Of a DNA stretch of 10,332 nucleotides, positions 1 to 5,989 are shown in pieces. The notes beneath the pieces were generated by a model. It saw only the letters and a program-made list of their open reading frames with translations. It ran no database searches and was not told the DNA's origin. The DNA comes from Acanthaster planci. Its lineage: Eukaryota; Echinodermata; Asteroidea; Valvatida; Acanthasteridae. A program made the position numbers and the translations under genes. Each line of letters begins with the position of its first letter. Position 1 is the first letter of the stretch. The stretch is taken from assembly GCF_001949145.1 (NCBI RefSeq), contig NW_019091380.1, positions 1,198,867 to 1,209,198 of the forward strand. The letters run 5' to 3'.

Positions 1-206
1 CTATTGCGTCTCTCCAGCCAGTAGAAAACGGAGACCTAGCATGCGACAGTTCATCACCATGACATCCCTCATTCACTGCCACTATTTTGCAATGACATCT
101 CTCAACTAATAGTAGTTCAAGTTGTATAGACCATCACAATGACATCTCACCAACGTGTCAGAGCTCTGCAGTAGTTCATCACGAGAGTTTAAGGTCTCTC
201 ATCCAA
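1..206. repeat. Degenerate short repeats at left edge
   Basis: Variants of the phrase TTCATCACNATGACATCYCTCA recur: near 49-71, at 92-105 (second half only), at 132-149, and partly at 174-206, where TTCATCAC is followed by GTCTCTCAT. Spacing is irregular (about 33 and 47 bases between the ATGACATC cores). This could be the worn end of a tandem array whose main part lies left of the window. The copies are too diverged to define a unit length securely, and chance similarity cannot be excluded. No gene is visible here. Confidence 0.3.
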
Positions 207-408
207 GTACCACAACTGATGTACATGTACTTATCAGCCATGTAACTTAAAAATAGCTGGGAAGCCTGACCTCTTCAAATATGGTTTCTTTTTCTTGTGC
301 CACAAATTATTTACCCACAGCATCATGCAGCCATTTCAGGAGACTTCAGAAATGACTAATTCCATAGATGAAGAAAAAAATGTCGCTTCTTGTAATTATC
401 TTTTGTAG
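207..408 (+). other. AT-rich stretch with acceptor-like sites
   Basis: No coding region can be supported. Two acceptor-like sequences are visible: CCATTTCAG ending at 339 and ATCTTTTGTAG ending at 408. After the first, one frame stays open for 22 codons with a hydrophilic composition (it begins ETSEMTNSIDEEKN) before a TAG at 406-408. The only nearby donor in that stretch is a weak GTAATT at 392. I regard this as intron-like sequence with an exon possible but not shown. The palindrome GTACATGTAC lies at 221-230. Confidence 0.25.
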
Positions 409-493
409 GAGTTTGAAGGTACATGTATAGATGCATGTAATGAGCAGGACTCCTGGAATGGTGCCGCATACATCAGGGTGTCAGTTGGGTCAT
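409..493 (+). repeat. Interspersed repeat, copy 1
   Basis: First of three related segments in the left third of the window. It contains ATGCATGTAA at 431-440, then TCCTGGAATGG, then CATCAGGGTGTCAGTTGGG at 471-489. The last word is identical over 19 bases to copy 3. The segment is preceded by a pyrimidine tract ending TTTTGTAG (408), then ten bases, then GGTACATG, so a donor-like GT sits at 419. The copies may be worn members of a dispersed repeat family or duplicated exon/intron borders. The sequence alone does not decide between these. Confidence 0.6.
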
Positions 494-1380
494 TTTAGGA
501 ATTGTGGGTCCAAAGTGTAACTTTTTGTGTCCCTATTACACATGACCCGCATAATTTGAAATGAAAACTTGTTAAAATTTATTTCAAGCTATTTTCATTT
601 GATGAGTAATTACAATACACTCCTGTGATAGGTCATACGGGCACACCATTTGGACTTCAGATTTATAGAATGACCCAGTTGATGGGAACATCGTCTTGAC
701 ATGTTTTATTTGGGGGGATGGGATGATGGCTTAATAAATTCATCAATACAATTAAATCATAGAAATTCGAAATTTTTTTCTAAATTTTAGACAAATTTTT
801 CAAATTTCCAAGAGTTCAAAAGTACATTCACCCTGAAAGTGAGGTACGTCAATTCTTTATTTACAGGTATCATTCGTGACATGATCCAGCGAAATGAATC
901 TTTTGTCAATCCTGGTCAATTTAGGGTTTTTAGCAATGCCAATTTTGTTGTAATTAAAACTTTGTGTTGATATGACCTTTTTGTCAAAAGTTATGGAAGT
1001 TCAAACAAGGAAAGATGTTATGTGACCAGTGACTCATTTTGTTTGATCACATCAAAGTAGTTCATACCATTCTAAATCTGAATCCTCCAATTTTAATATA
1101 ATCTTTCACACACCATAAGTGTTTAAGGACAAGGAAGAACTGAATATGTTTCTTCTTTGTATTTAAGAATTTTTATACAGAGTATTTAATCAACATGTTC
1201 AGTTGAAATGGTTTTATGGCCGATTCATTTTTTTTCATCATTTTCATGAGTACAAGCCACACGTTAATATTAGGGGAGGGTTATTTAATGTTTCCTATAA
1301 ATTGTGAAAAATTATTTTTAAGTGTGTGTTCCACAAGTTTTTTCCTTGTCCTTTTTCTGGGAAAGGAGTACTTTTTGCAG
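494..1380. other. AT-rich non-coding stretch
   Basis: No gene supported. The stretch is rich in T and A runs, with an isolated AATAAA at 733-738 that has no convincing partner. A possible diverged fragment of the neighbouring repeat family lies at about 672-700 (CAGTTGATGGGAACA). The word TACACTCCTGTGAT near 616 resembles TACACTCAAGTGAT near 1545, so similarity around copies 1 and 2 may extend beyond their cores. A short open frame at 1216-1419 is mostly hydrophobic low-complexity translation of pyrimidine-rich DNA and is not credible as a gene on its own. Confidence 0.4.
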
Positions 1381-1415
1381 GCTCGTGAAAATGATGAAAA
1401 AATGGATGCCCAAAG
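1381..1415 (+). CDS. Candidate 35-nt internal exon
   Basis: A long pyrimidine-rich run (about 1337-1380) ends in CTTTTTGCAG at 1371-1380, a good acceptor. Thirty-five bases later CAAAG is followed by GTAGATG, an acceptable donor at 1416. In the frame that begins with GCT, the segment reads ARENDEKMDAQ plus two bases, a charged hydrophilic peptide; a second frame is also open. No clear branch site was found, and I do not recognise the peptide. If it joined the exon at 3036 directly, the ARENDEK frame would stop after a few codons, while the alternative frame would run into ETSDVEKQRTP and then a stop. The exon sits immediately before repeat copy 2, so splice signals and repeat belong together here. 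Low confidence without transcript data. Confidence 0.25.
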
Positions 1416-1505
1416 GTAGATGCATGTAAATGTCCTGGATCCCTGAAATGGTCTTGCGTTAGAGTTTCCTTATGATGCAAGACCAGACTGTTGGACAGAA
1501 TGCCT
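1411..1505 (+). repeat. Interspersed repeat, copy 2
   Basis: Contains GGTAGATGCATGTAA, then GGATCCCTGAAATGG, then GCAAGACCAGACTG. It aligns along its length with copy 3 (ATCCCTGGAATGG and ACAAGACCTGACTG at matching places), at roughly 60-65 percent identity by eye. The CATCAGGGTGTCAGTTGGG block shared by copies 1 and 3 is degraded here. Confidence 0.55.
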
Positions 1506-1700
1506 GTCATTGACTCCAATTTTAATCGTGAGATATCAGTTTATTACACTCAAGTGATTCAAATGTCATTTTCCTGAATTTATTGATGACCGAGGTAAAG
1601 GTAGATTGTCTAAACTTTAACTTTTGGAGGGTTGACTTTTTTTGCATTTTGTAAAAGTGTATAAAACATTTAGCCTGTCTTTTTTTTCTTTGTAAGGGAT
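1506..1700. other. AT-rich spacer between repeat copies
   Basis: No gene supported. The spacer ends in a strong pyrimidine tract with TTTGTAAG (AG at 1695-1696) directly before repeat copy 3. The stretch GGAGGGTT at about 1627 resembles GGAGGGTT near 1276, ahead of copy 2, which suggests that flanking sequence was duplicated together with the repeat core. Confidence 0.35.
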
Positions 1701-1798
1701 TGCTGACGGTAAATGCATGTCACGTGCTGTATCCCTGGAATGGCCTCACATCAGGGTGTCAGTTGGGAACAAGACCTGACTGACGGATACAGTTTGAA
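1701..1798 (+). repeat. Interspersed repeat, copy 3
   Basis: Contains GGTAAATGCATGT (1709-1720), TATCCCTGGAATGG, CATCAGGGTGTCAGTTGGG and ACAAGACCTGACTGACGGA. Counting from the ATG at 1713, one frame stays open for 40 codons, but a TAA lies directly upstream and copies 1 and 2 do not preserve the frame, so I do not call it coding. A 12-nt micro-exon (1697-1708) between TTTGTAAG and GTAAAT is formally possible. Confidence 0.6.
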
Positions 1799-2524
1799 TG
1801 CATCTTTACCCAATTCTGTGGGAGGGGCTTGATGCAAATTTCTTAATTAATGTGGTTTACATCTGATATCAAAGTCCTGATGTAAACTCTTTGTACAACT
1901 GATGAATACTTAGGAGTTTGATGTACTCATGGATCAGTGTTTAGAAGTGAAAATAATTTCCTCAATTCAAGCTGACCCACTATTTTCTTAGAATCATAGG
2001 AAAGGGTAGTAAACACCTTTCTCGTCATTTTTACTTCTTTTGGCGAAATTGAGAACTTTTTTGTACATGGCAAAAAGCAGAAGCTATTTCATCCTGAGTG
2101 GAATTCAGAGGATCATGCTTGGCAGAATTGCATGATTTACATGTATGACAGAAATGCACCTGCGTCTACAAGTTTGAAGTTAGTGCGTCACTCATAAAGA
2201 TCATTTCTCTGAAAGATGCAAACTTGGCATCCTGCAGATCATGGTTTGATTAGGCACGGCTATTTTGAAGACATGATGATGCTGGGAGAGGCCCTTTATC
2301 CTCTTTAAATTTCAAGAACTTGACAGTTTGCGAATTGACTTTGTAGTTGCTTTTATGACACCTCAACACCTTGTGGAACAGATTTTTCTAATGCCCGTTT
2401 TTCCTGTATTTAGTGGCCTTTCACATGTTGTTCATGTACATTGCCTTCCAAAACAACTGAAATTCTAATCTATTTCCCCAACTGGATCCAAATTTCATTC
2501 CAGTGTGAATGCAGTGTCATGGCC
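1799..2524. other. AT-rich non-coding stretch
   Basis: Nothing coding can be supported. The stretch has ordinary mixed sequence with T-rich runs and a TACATGTA palindrome at 2138-2145. I saw no repeats of significant length. Confidence 0.4.
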
Positions 2525-2578
2525 CCTAGTACTGTAGAGGAACTTTGTAATGACCGCGCGGTACATACACGTACTAGG
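2525..2578. repeat. Inverted repeat enclosing CG-rich palindrome
   Basis: The 8-base arms CCTAGTAC (2525-2532) and GTACTAGG (2571-2578) are perfectly complementary and enclose 38 bases. Inside that loop is the 10-base perfect palindrome ACCGCGCGGT (2553-2562), which stands out because CpG is rare elsewhere in the window. It could form a small cruciform or mark a protein-binding site. Each element alone is short enough to arise by chance. Confidence 0.5.
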
Positions 2579-3001
2579 CAGGGTACAGGAAGAAATGTCT
2601 CATTTTCAATTCACAGCGCAGTTTGATACATGTACGTGAAAGCAGTTTGCTTTAAAAGTTTATTTGAAAAGTTAAATTGAAAAGTATTTAAAAAAGAGTG
2701 AAATGAATGTGCTGTAAACTAAAGGTAAATGCGTTTGACAATGCCTTATATGAATTAAAAGTACTATACATTGTACTTCCCAGAGGTTGGTTTGCTTTCA
2801 CAGCCAAAAATATTTGACAGAACTTGTGATTTACTACTTCAATGTGAGAAGAAAAATAAGATGTGTTGGCACAGTTATCTTCATCCATGCTTTACTTCAA
2901 CCTCTGAAACACATTTGTACGGACTCCTTGAAAATTTCAAACCAAAGATATGAAGGCTTGTTCCTGTACCCTGCCTAAAAACAAAGCAGCATTTCAGGAA
3001 A
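2579..3001. other. Intron-like AT-rich stretch
   Basis: No gene supported. Several short overlapping frames on both strands between about 2688 and 3108 have no shared logic and look like chance. AGCAGCATTTCAGGAAACTT near 2984-3003 closely resembles GCAGCCATTTCAGGAGACTT near 327-346, another acceptor-like site. An ACATGTAC palindrome lies at 2628-2635. Confidence 0.4.
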
Positions 3002-3035
3002 CTTAACAGGTTTGATTTCTCTTTCCATATTTCAG
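3002..3035 (+). other. 3' splice site with branch point
   Basis: CTTAAC at 3002-3007 matches the animal branch-site consensus (yUnAy), with the branch A at 3006. It is followed by a pyrimidine-rich tract (TTTGATTTCTCTTTCC) and TTTCAG ending at 3035. The branch A is 29 bases from the AG, the normal spacing. This is the best acceptor in the left half of the window and argues that an intron of a plus-strand gene ends here. Confidence 0.5.
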
Positions 3036-3143
3036 AAACTTCTGATGTTGAGAAGCAACGAACACCGTGAGTGGAGTGCAGACACAAAGGGGTCAAAGAT
3101 GGCACCACCGATGTCCAAGGGATTGGCTGGCGTACCTGCTTGA
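3036..3143 (+). CDS. Candidate terminal coding exon, partial
   Basis: Directly after the acceptor, a phase-0 frame runs for 35 codons to TGA at 3141-3143. It begins KLLMLRSNEHREW and ends MAPPMSKGLAGVPA. The segment is visibly richer in G and C than its surroundings, as exons in AT-rich genomes often are. I do not recognise the protein. A second frame, needing one base from the preceding exon, reads ETSDVEKQRTP and stops at TGA 3068-3070. A third possibility is an internal 31-nt exon ending before GTGAGT (3067-3072), although CC before the GT is a poor donor context. The upstream exon is not certain; 1381-1415 is the nearest candidate. What is seen is the acceptor plus the open frame; that it is the last exon of a gene is inference. 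Confidence 0.35.
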   Translation, partial: KLLMLRSNEHREWSADTKGSKMAPPMSKGLAGVPA

Positions 3144-3743
3144 ACTCTCATCGTCAAGACTGGATGCACTCATCTTAGATTAGGCAAATCCATGGCAACA
3201 GCGTCTTAGCAAGTCTTTGTAACTTGTTTAGTGAACAGTTCTTAACTGAAAGTATTGGCGTTTAATGCTTTATTCCTTTGTGATAAATGGGTTATTCTAG
3301 CATTGAACAAATTAACCCAATTTACACAAAACACACTTCAAATAATGGAGGCTTATTGGCTTCGTTAATTGCATTGAAGACAACAGCATTGATTTATCAA
3401 CCACTCAAATCCACTCTGTGATTGAAACTATTTGTTGCCATGGATTTGCTCAAACTCGGAACTACATGTATTACGCTAAGAGTTGATTTTTTAAACCAGG
3501 CACATGTAGTTTCATGCCAAGAAATTGGTCAATATACCTTGCTCTCACTGACCAAATACGGGGTTATTTCCATGTACGTAGCCCTCTATCTCCATTTAGT
3601 TGAGATGGTTCAATTTTAGGACTTCTTTTTAATTGAAGTGCATTTTTATTGTCCTGATAAGCATTGAAACTTGAAATTCAAACATGTGCCTGGTTCTTTT
3701 TTTTTTCTGAAACGGATTAATCAACGTGTGTGAATGAACTTGA

Positions 3744-3764
3744 AATCTACACCAGCACATCATA
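3744..3764 (+). repeat. Left arm of 21-bp perfect inverted repeat
   Basis: This 21-base segment begins AATCTACACC and ends CACATCATA. It is the exact reverse complement of 4253-4273. No extension of the match was found on either side beyond a single possible G-U pair. A 21-base perfect match is not expected by chance in 10 kb. No clear target-site duplication flanks the pair. Confidence 0.95.
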
Positions 3765-4241
3765 TTTGTTTGCTGTTTAACCCTCCGATGCAAAGATGCA
3801 TTCTTTACCCCTATAATGTCTCTGTACTTGTGGCAATTCAAGTGGAAGGAATTTGTGGCTGACTTACACAGCAAAAGAAATTAAGGAGGAAGTTTACAGT
3901 GAAATTAAATTGTTGGAGCTGCGTATAAAATTTATGCATTACTTTTGTTTCACTTTAGTGCTTGATTACATGCAGCATAAATAATGGAGAGAAATACATG
4001 GCACTTGTAATCGCAATCTGAAGTTAAAATGTGTGACATAAAAAGGCAATGAATTTCAGTAAGTTATCATAGATGAATATGTACATTGCATGGTTTAGTC
4101 TAAATTGTTTTACATTTACAAATATTGCTCCTTGTACCAAAGACCTTTTGTCTAGCTTCTCTGCCATTTCTTTTATATCCATTTTTCTATATCTTTAGGC
4201 TCCTTTACACCAACTTAGTTAATAGCTTTAAACCTTTTTTT

Positions 4242-4259
4242 CATCATATATGTATGATG
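4242..4259 (+). repeat. Local hairpin competing with right arm
   Basis: CATCATA (4242-4248), loop TATG, TATGATG (4253-4259) form a seven-base-pair hairpin. The second strand of its stem is also the first seven bases of the right arm of the long-range inverted repeat, so in RNA the two pairings would exclude one another. Confidence 0.6.
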
Positions 4260-4273
4260 TGCTGGTGTAGATT
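4253..4273 (+). repeat. Right arm of 21-bp perfect inverted repeat
   Basis: Reverse complement of 3744-3764; begins TATGATGTGC and ends GTGTAGATT. The loop between the arms is 488 bases. The arm ends 20 bases before the ATTAAA signal at 4294. The pair could be the terminal inverted repeats of a ~530-bp MITE-like element, or a long-range RNA duplex. Confidence 0.95.
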
Positions 4274-4293
4274 GTCCTTGTGTTAATTGCTGA

Positions 4294-4299
4294 ATTAAA
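4294..4299 (+). terminator. Candidate polyadenylation signal ATTAAA
   Basis: ATTAAA, the commonest variant of the AATAAA hexamer, is followed within 10-30 bases by GU-rich sequence (TGTGTTTTATGGCGTGTC) of the kind bound downstream of cleavage sites. It is the best-supported 3' end after the candidate exon at 3036. Another ATTAAA at 3904-3909 has a less convincing downstream region. Confidence 0.35.
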
Positions 4300-4315
4300 A
4301 ATATGTGTTTTATGG

Positions 4316-4557
4316 CGTGTCTTTCGTGATCATTGTGCCTGCTGCCTATTTTACAAGTTTGCAGAGCAATTTGCCATTGTCTTTAACAAAAACAAATGAA
4401 ATACACCTGCTATAGATCTGCAGGAACCAGCCAATTTCTTTCTATTTCATCCATCACCATGTTCAATTAAAAATAGTGCAGAAATTAGCTAAAACAGGCA
4501 GCAGGCGTGTTCGTTCAATTTGGTTTACTTATTGCTTGGAGGGGGGGCAGAGTTGAA
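4316..4557. other. Intergenic AT-rich stretch
   Basis: No gene or clear regulatory element. A run of G at about 4540-4546 followed by CAGAGTTGAAGGAG resembles CCAGTTGAAGGA inside the tandem array that follows, so a worn partial repeat unit may begin here. Confidence 0.35.
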
Positions 4558-4756
4558 GGAGTTTCTTTTCTCTAAATGCACACGACTGCACCACTGTTGA
4601 ATAAGAGCGCCCTCAAGCTAGGTGGAGTGTGCATATTGAAAGTATCAGGTAAAGTGAAAGAGCGCCCTCAATAAACTTAGTTTTTTGGTGCAGCGTGCAA
4701 GTTAGTTCAAATGCCAGTTGAAGGACTGTTGGATGAAAGGGTGCCCTCAATCTCGT
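4558..4756 (+). repeat. Tandem repeat unit A (GCGCCCTC boxes)
   Basis: First of two ~195-bp units. It carries three boxes: GAGCGCCCTCAA at 4605-4616 and 4660-4671, and GGGTGCCCTCAA at 4739-4750. The two inter-box segments are themselves related: GGTGGAGTGTGCA follows the first box and GGTGCAGCGTGCA the second. The unit therefore appears to have grown from a shorter ~55-80 bp monomer. A minus-strand open frame across 4613-4843 is simply repeat translated. Confidence 0.85.
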
Positions 4757-4955
4757 GTTACAGTTTTTTCTGCGCATGTACTGAACTGCTGTTGATGAGA
4801 GCGCCCTCAAGCTAGGTGGAGTGTGCATGTTGAAAGTAATCATGTAAAGTGGAAGAGCGCCCTCAATACACTTGGTTTTTTGGTGCAGTGTGCAAATTAT
4901 TTTAAATGCCAGTAGTTGAAGGACTCTTGATGAAAGGGCGCCCTCAATCTATTTT
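4757..4955 (+). repeat. Tandem repeat unit B (GCGCCCTC boxes)
   Basis: Second unit, with boxes at 4799-4810, 4855-4866 (GAGCGCCCTCAA) and 4936-4947 (GGGCGCCCTCAA). Box-to-box distances between units A and B are 194, 195 and 197 bases, which defines the period. Identity to unit A is high, near 85-90 percent by eye, so the larger duplication is younger than the monomer amplification. Confidence 0.85.
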
Positions 4956-4972
4956 GAAATAAAAATTTTTTA

Positions 4973-5028
4973 TTTGAACTTGAACTTGACTTTGAACTTG
5001 GTCTTGAACTTGACATTGAACTTGAAAA
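4973..5028 (+). repeat. TTGAAC-type microsatellite
   Basis: Imperfect tandem repetition of TTGAACTTGAAC-like hexamers, with variants TTGACT, TTGGTC and TTGACA. It is preceded by an A/T palindrome, AATAAAAATTTTTTATT (4958-4974). On the minus strand the array translates into alternating Q and V residues; that is an effect of the repeat and not evidence of a protein. Confidence 0.85.
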
Positions 5029-5150
5029 GAGCGACCAAAAAAAAAGCACCCTAGCGCATACAAGTCCCCCCTGGTGTGGGCCACGTGTTCCCCGCCCACA
5101 GACGCCAACAGGTCCAGTGAGTTGCCCACTGCATTAACTCGCAATCAGTT
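5029..5150. other. Isolated GC-rich block of unknown origin
   Basis: A run of nine A (5037-5045) is followed by about 100 bases clearly richer in G and C than anything nearby, including a CACGTG at 5082-5087. Both strands stay open through it: plus for about 55 codons ending at TGA near 5189, minus across 4944-5144. That follows from few AT-rich stops and does not prove coding. On the minus strand the order is GC-rich body, T run, then TTCAAG microsatellite, resembling the 3' end of a SINE or LINE fragment with a simple-repeat tail. I do not recognise a family. Confidence 0.4.
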
Positions 5151-5950
5151 GTTCTTGATGTATACGAACTCTCCTGATCAAAAATGTCTAAGTTGACTGC
5201 AACATAACAAGGATCGCATTAACTCCAACAACTAGTTTACTTTCTACGTAGTAGATGTATATGTATTTCTACAACTCCAAAACGATTGCAAATAATGGTA
5301 CAATCTCACACCTATGTGCAACTGCATCACTTGGGTATTTTCAGAATGTTCCCAGTTGCATTGCAGAATTTGATCTAAATGAAATAAAACATTTACAACA
5401 TGGCTACGTTCTGCTGGTTTTCCCAAATGTTTTGAATATCTGCTAGACTTTACGGCAGTAATGATGGTCCTGAACTTGTGACAAACTTCTCAAGTTAAAC
5501 TCCTGAAACCAAGCCATTTGTTTCACCTACATGTTTCATAACTTTCCAGAGTTTTCTCTGTCTCGGTAACTAAATTACTTTTCAAAATGAAATGTGTGAC
5601 CTCATCTGCTGCTGATCATTTTTACAAGCCGCAGTTTCAAGGCCAAATGACGGCAAAAATTTGTTGCGAGTTTTTCAAGAATGTTTTTGGGGGGTAGACA
5701 GTGATAAAATGTATCAGATATAAAGACCTATAAAGGGAAAAAAATTAGTACTTCTCAAAAGCCAAAAAACTTTGGTTGGGAAGTAATTTTTTATTTCATA
5801 CACTGCTGTTCATATAAAGCACTGCCTTTTCGATGTCTGAAGTATATAAATTTGAGAAGTTCTGATTTGAAAACAATTCACCGACTAGTCAAAAGGCGCA
5901 CAAAATTGAGCCATTACAAAATCCTTTTCATTGTCTCAAGCAAGGCATTT
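5151..5950. other. AT-rich stretch without supported genes
   Basis: No gene supported. Frames of about 60 codons are open on both strands over 5244-5446, but neither has a splice context or a recognisable sequence. Confidence 0.4.
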
Positions 5951-5989
5951 AGTTTTCGGGGTTTTTGTAGAGCATCTTCATCAGGTTGT
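5951..5989 (-). other. CTGATGA/GAAA motif, hammerhead-like relic
   Basis: Read on the minus strand, CCTGATGAAGATGCTCTAC is followed nine bases later by CGAAAAC. CTGATGA and GAAA in this order are the two conserved core strings of hammerhead ribozymes, which are known in Penelope-like retroelements. The intervening bases here do not form the stem a working ribozyme needs. At most this is a degraded relic, and it may be chance. Confidence 0.15.

Larger units (their letters stand above)
3144..4315 (+). other. Putative 3' untranslated region
   Basis: After the stop codon at 3141 there is about 1.15 kb of AT-rich sequence without credible exons, ending at an ATTAAA signal and GU-rich sequence. 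That is a reasonable 3' UTR length for an animal gene. It carries the 21-bp inverted repeat described separately and a TATAAAA at 3924-3930, which I take as a chance match in AT-rich DNA. Short frames at 3422-3619 (plus) and 3629-3874 (minus) look like noise. The assignment depends entirely on the exon call at 3036. Confidence 0.3.

Noticed and set aside
1216-1419. Plus-strand 67-codon frame
   Set aside because: Mostly F/L/S-rich translation of a pyrimidine tract. Only its last 35 bases (1381-1415) were kept, as a candidate exon.
3924-3930. TATAAAA as a possible TATA box
   Set aside because: Isolated in AT-rich sequence with no GC box, initiator or downstream frame, unlike the cluster at 8811-8864.
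4613-4843. Minus-strand 76-codon frame
   Set aside because: Lies entirely inside the GCGCCCTC tandem array; it is repeat sequence and not a gene.
4944-5144. Minus-strand frame with a QV-rich repetitive C-terminus
   Set aside because: The QV repetition is a translation of the TTGAAC microsatellite, and the rest is a GC-rich block open on both strands.
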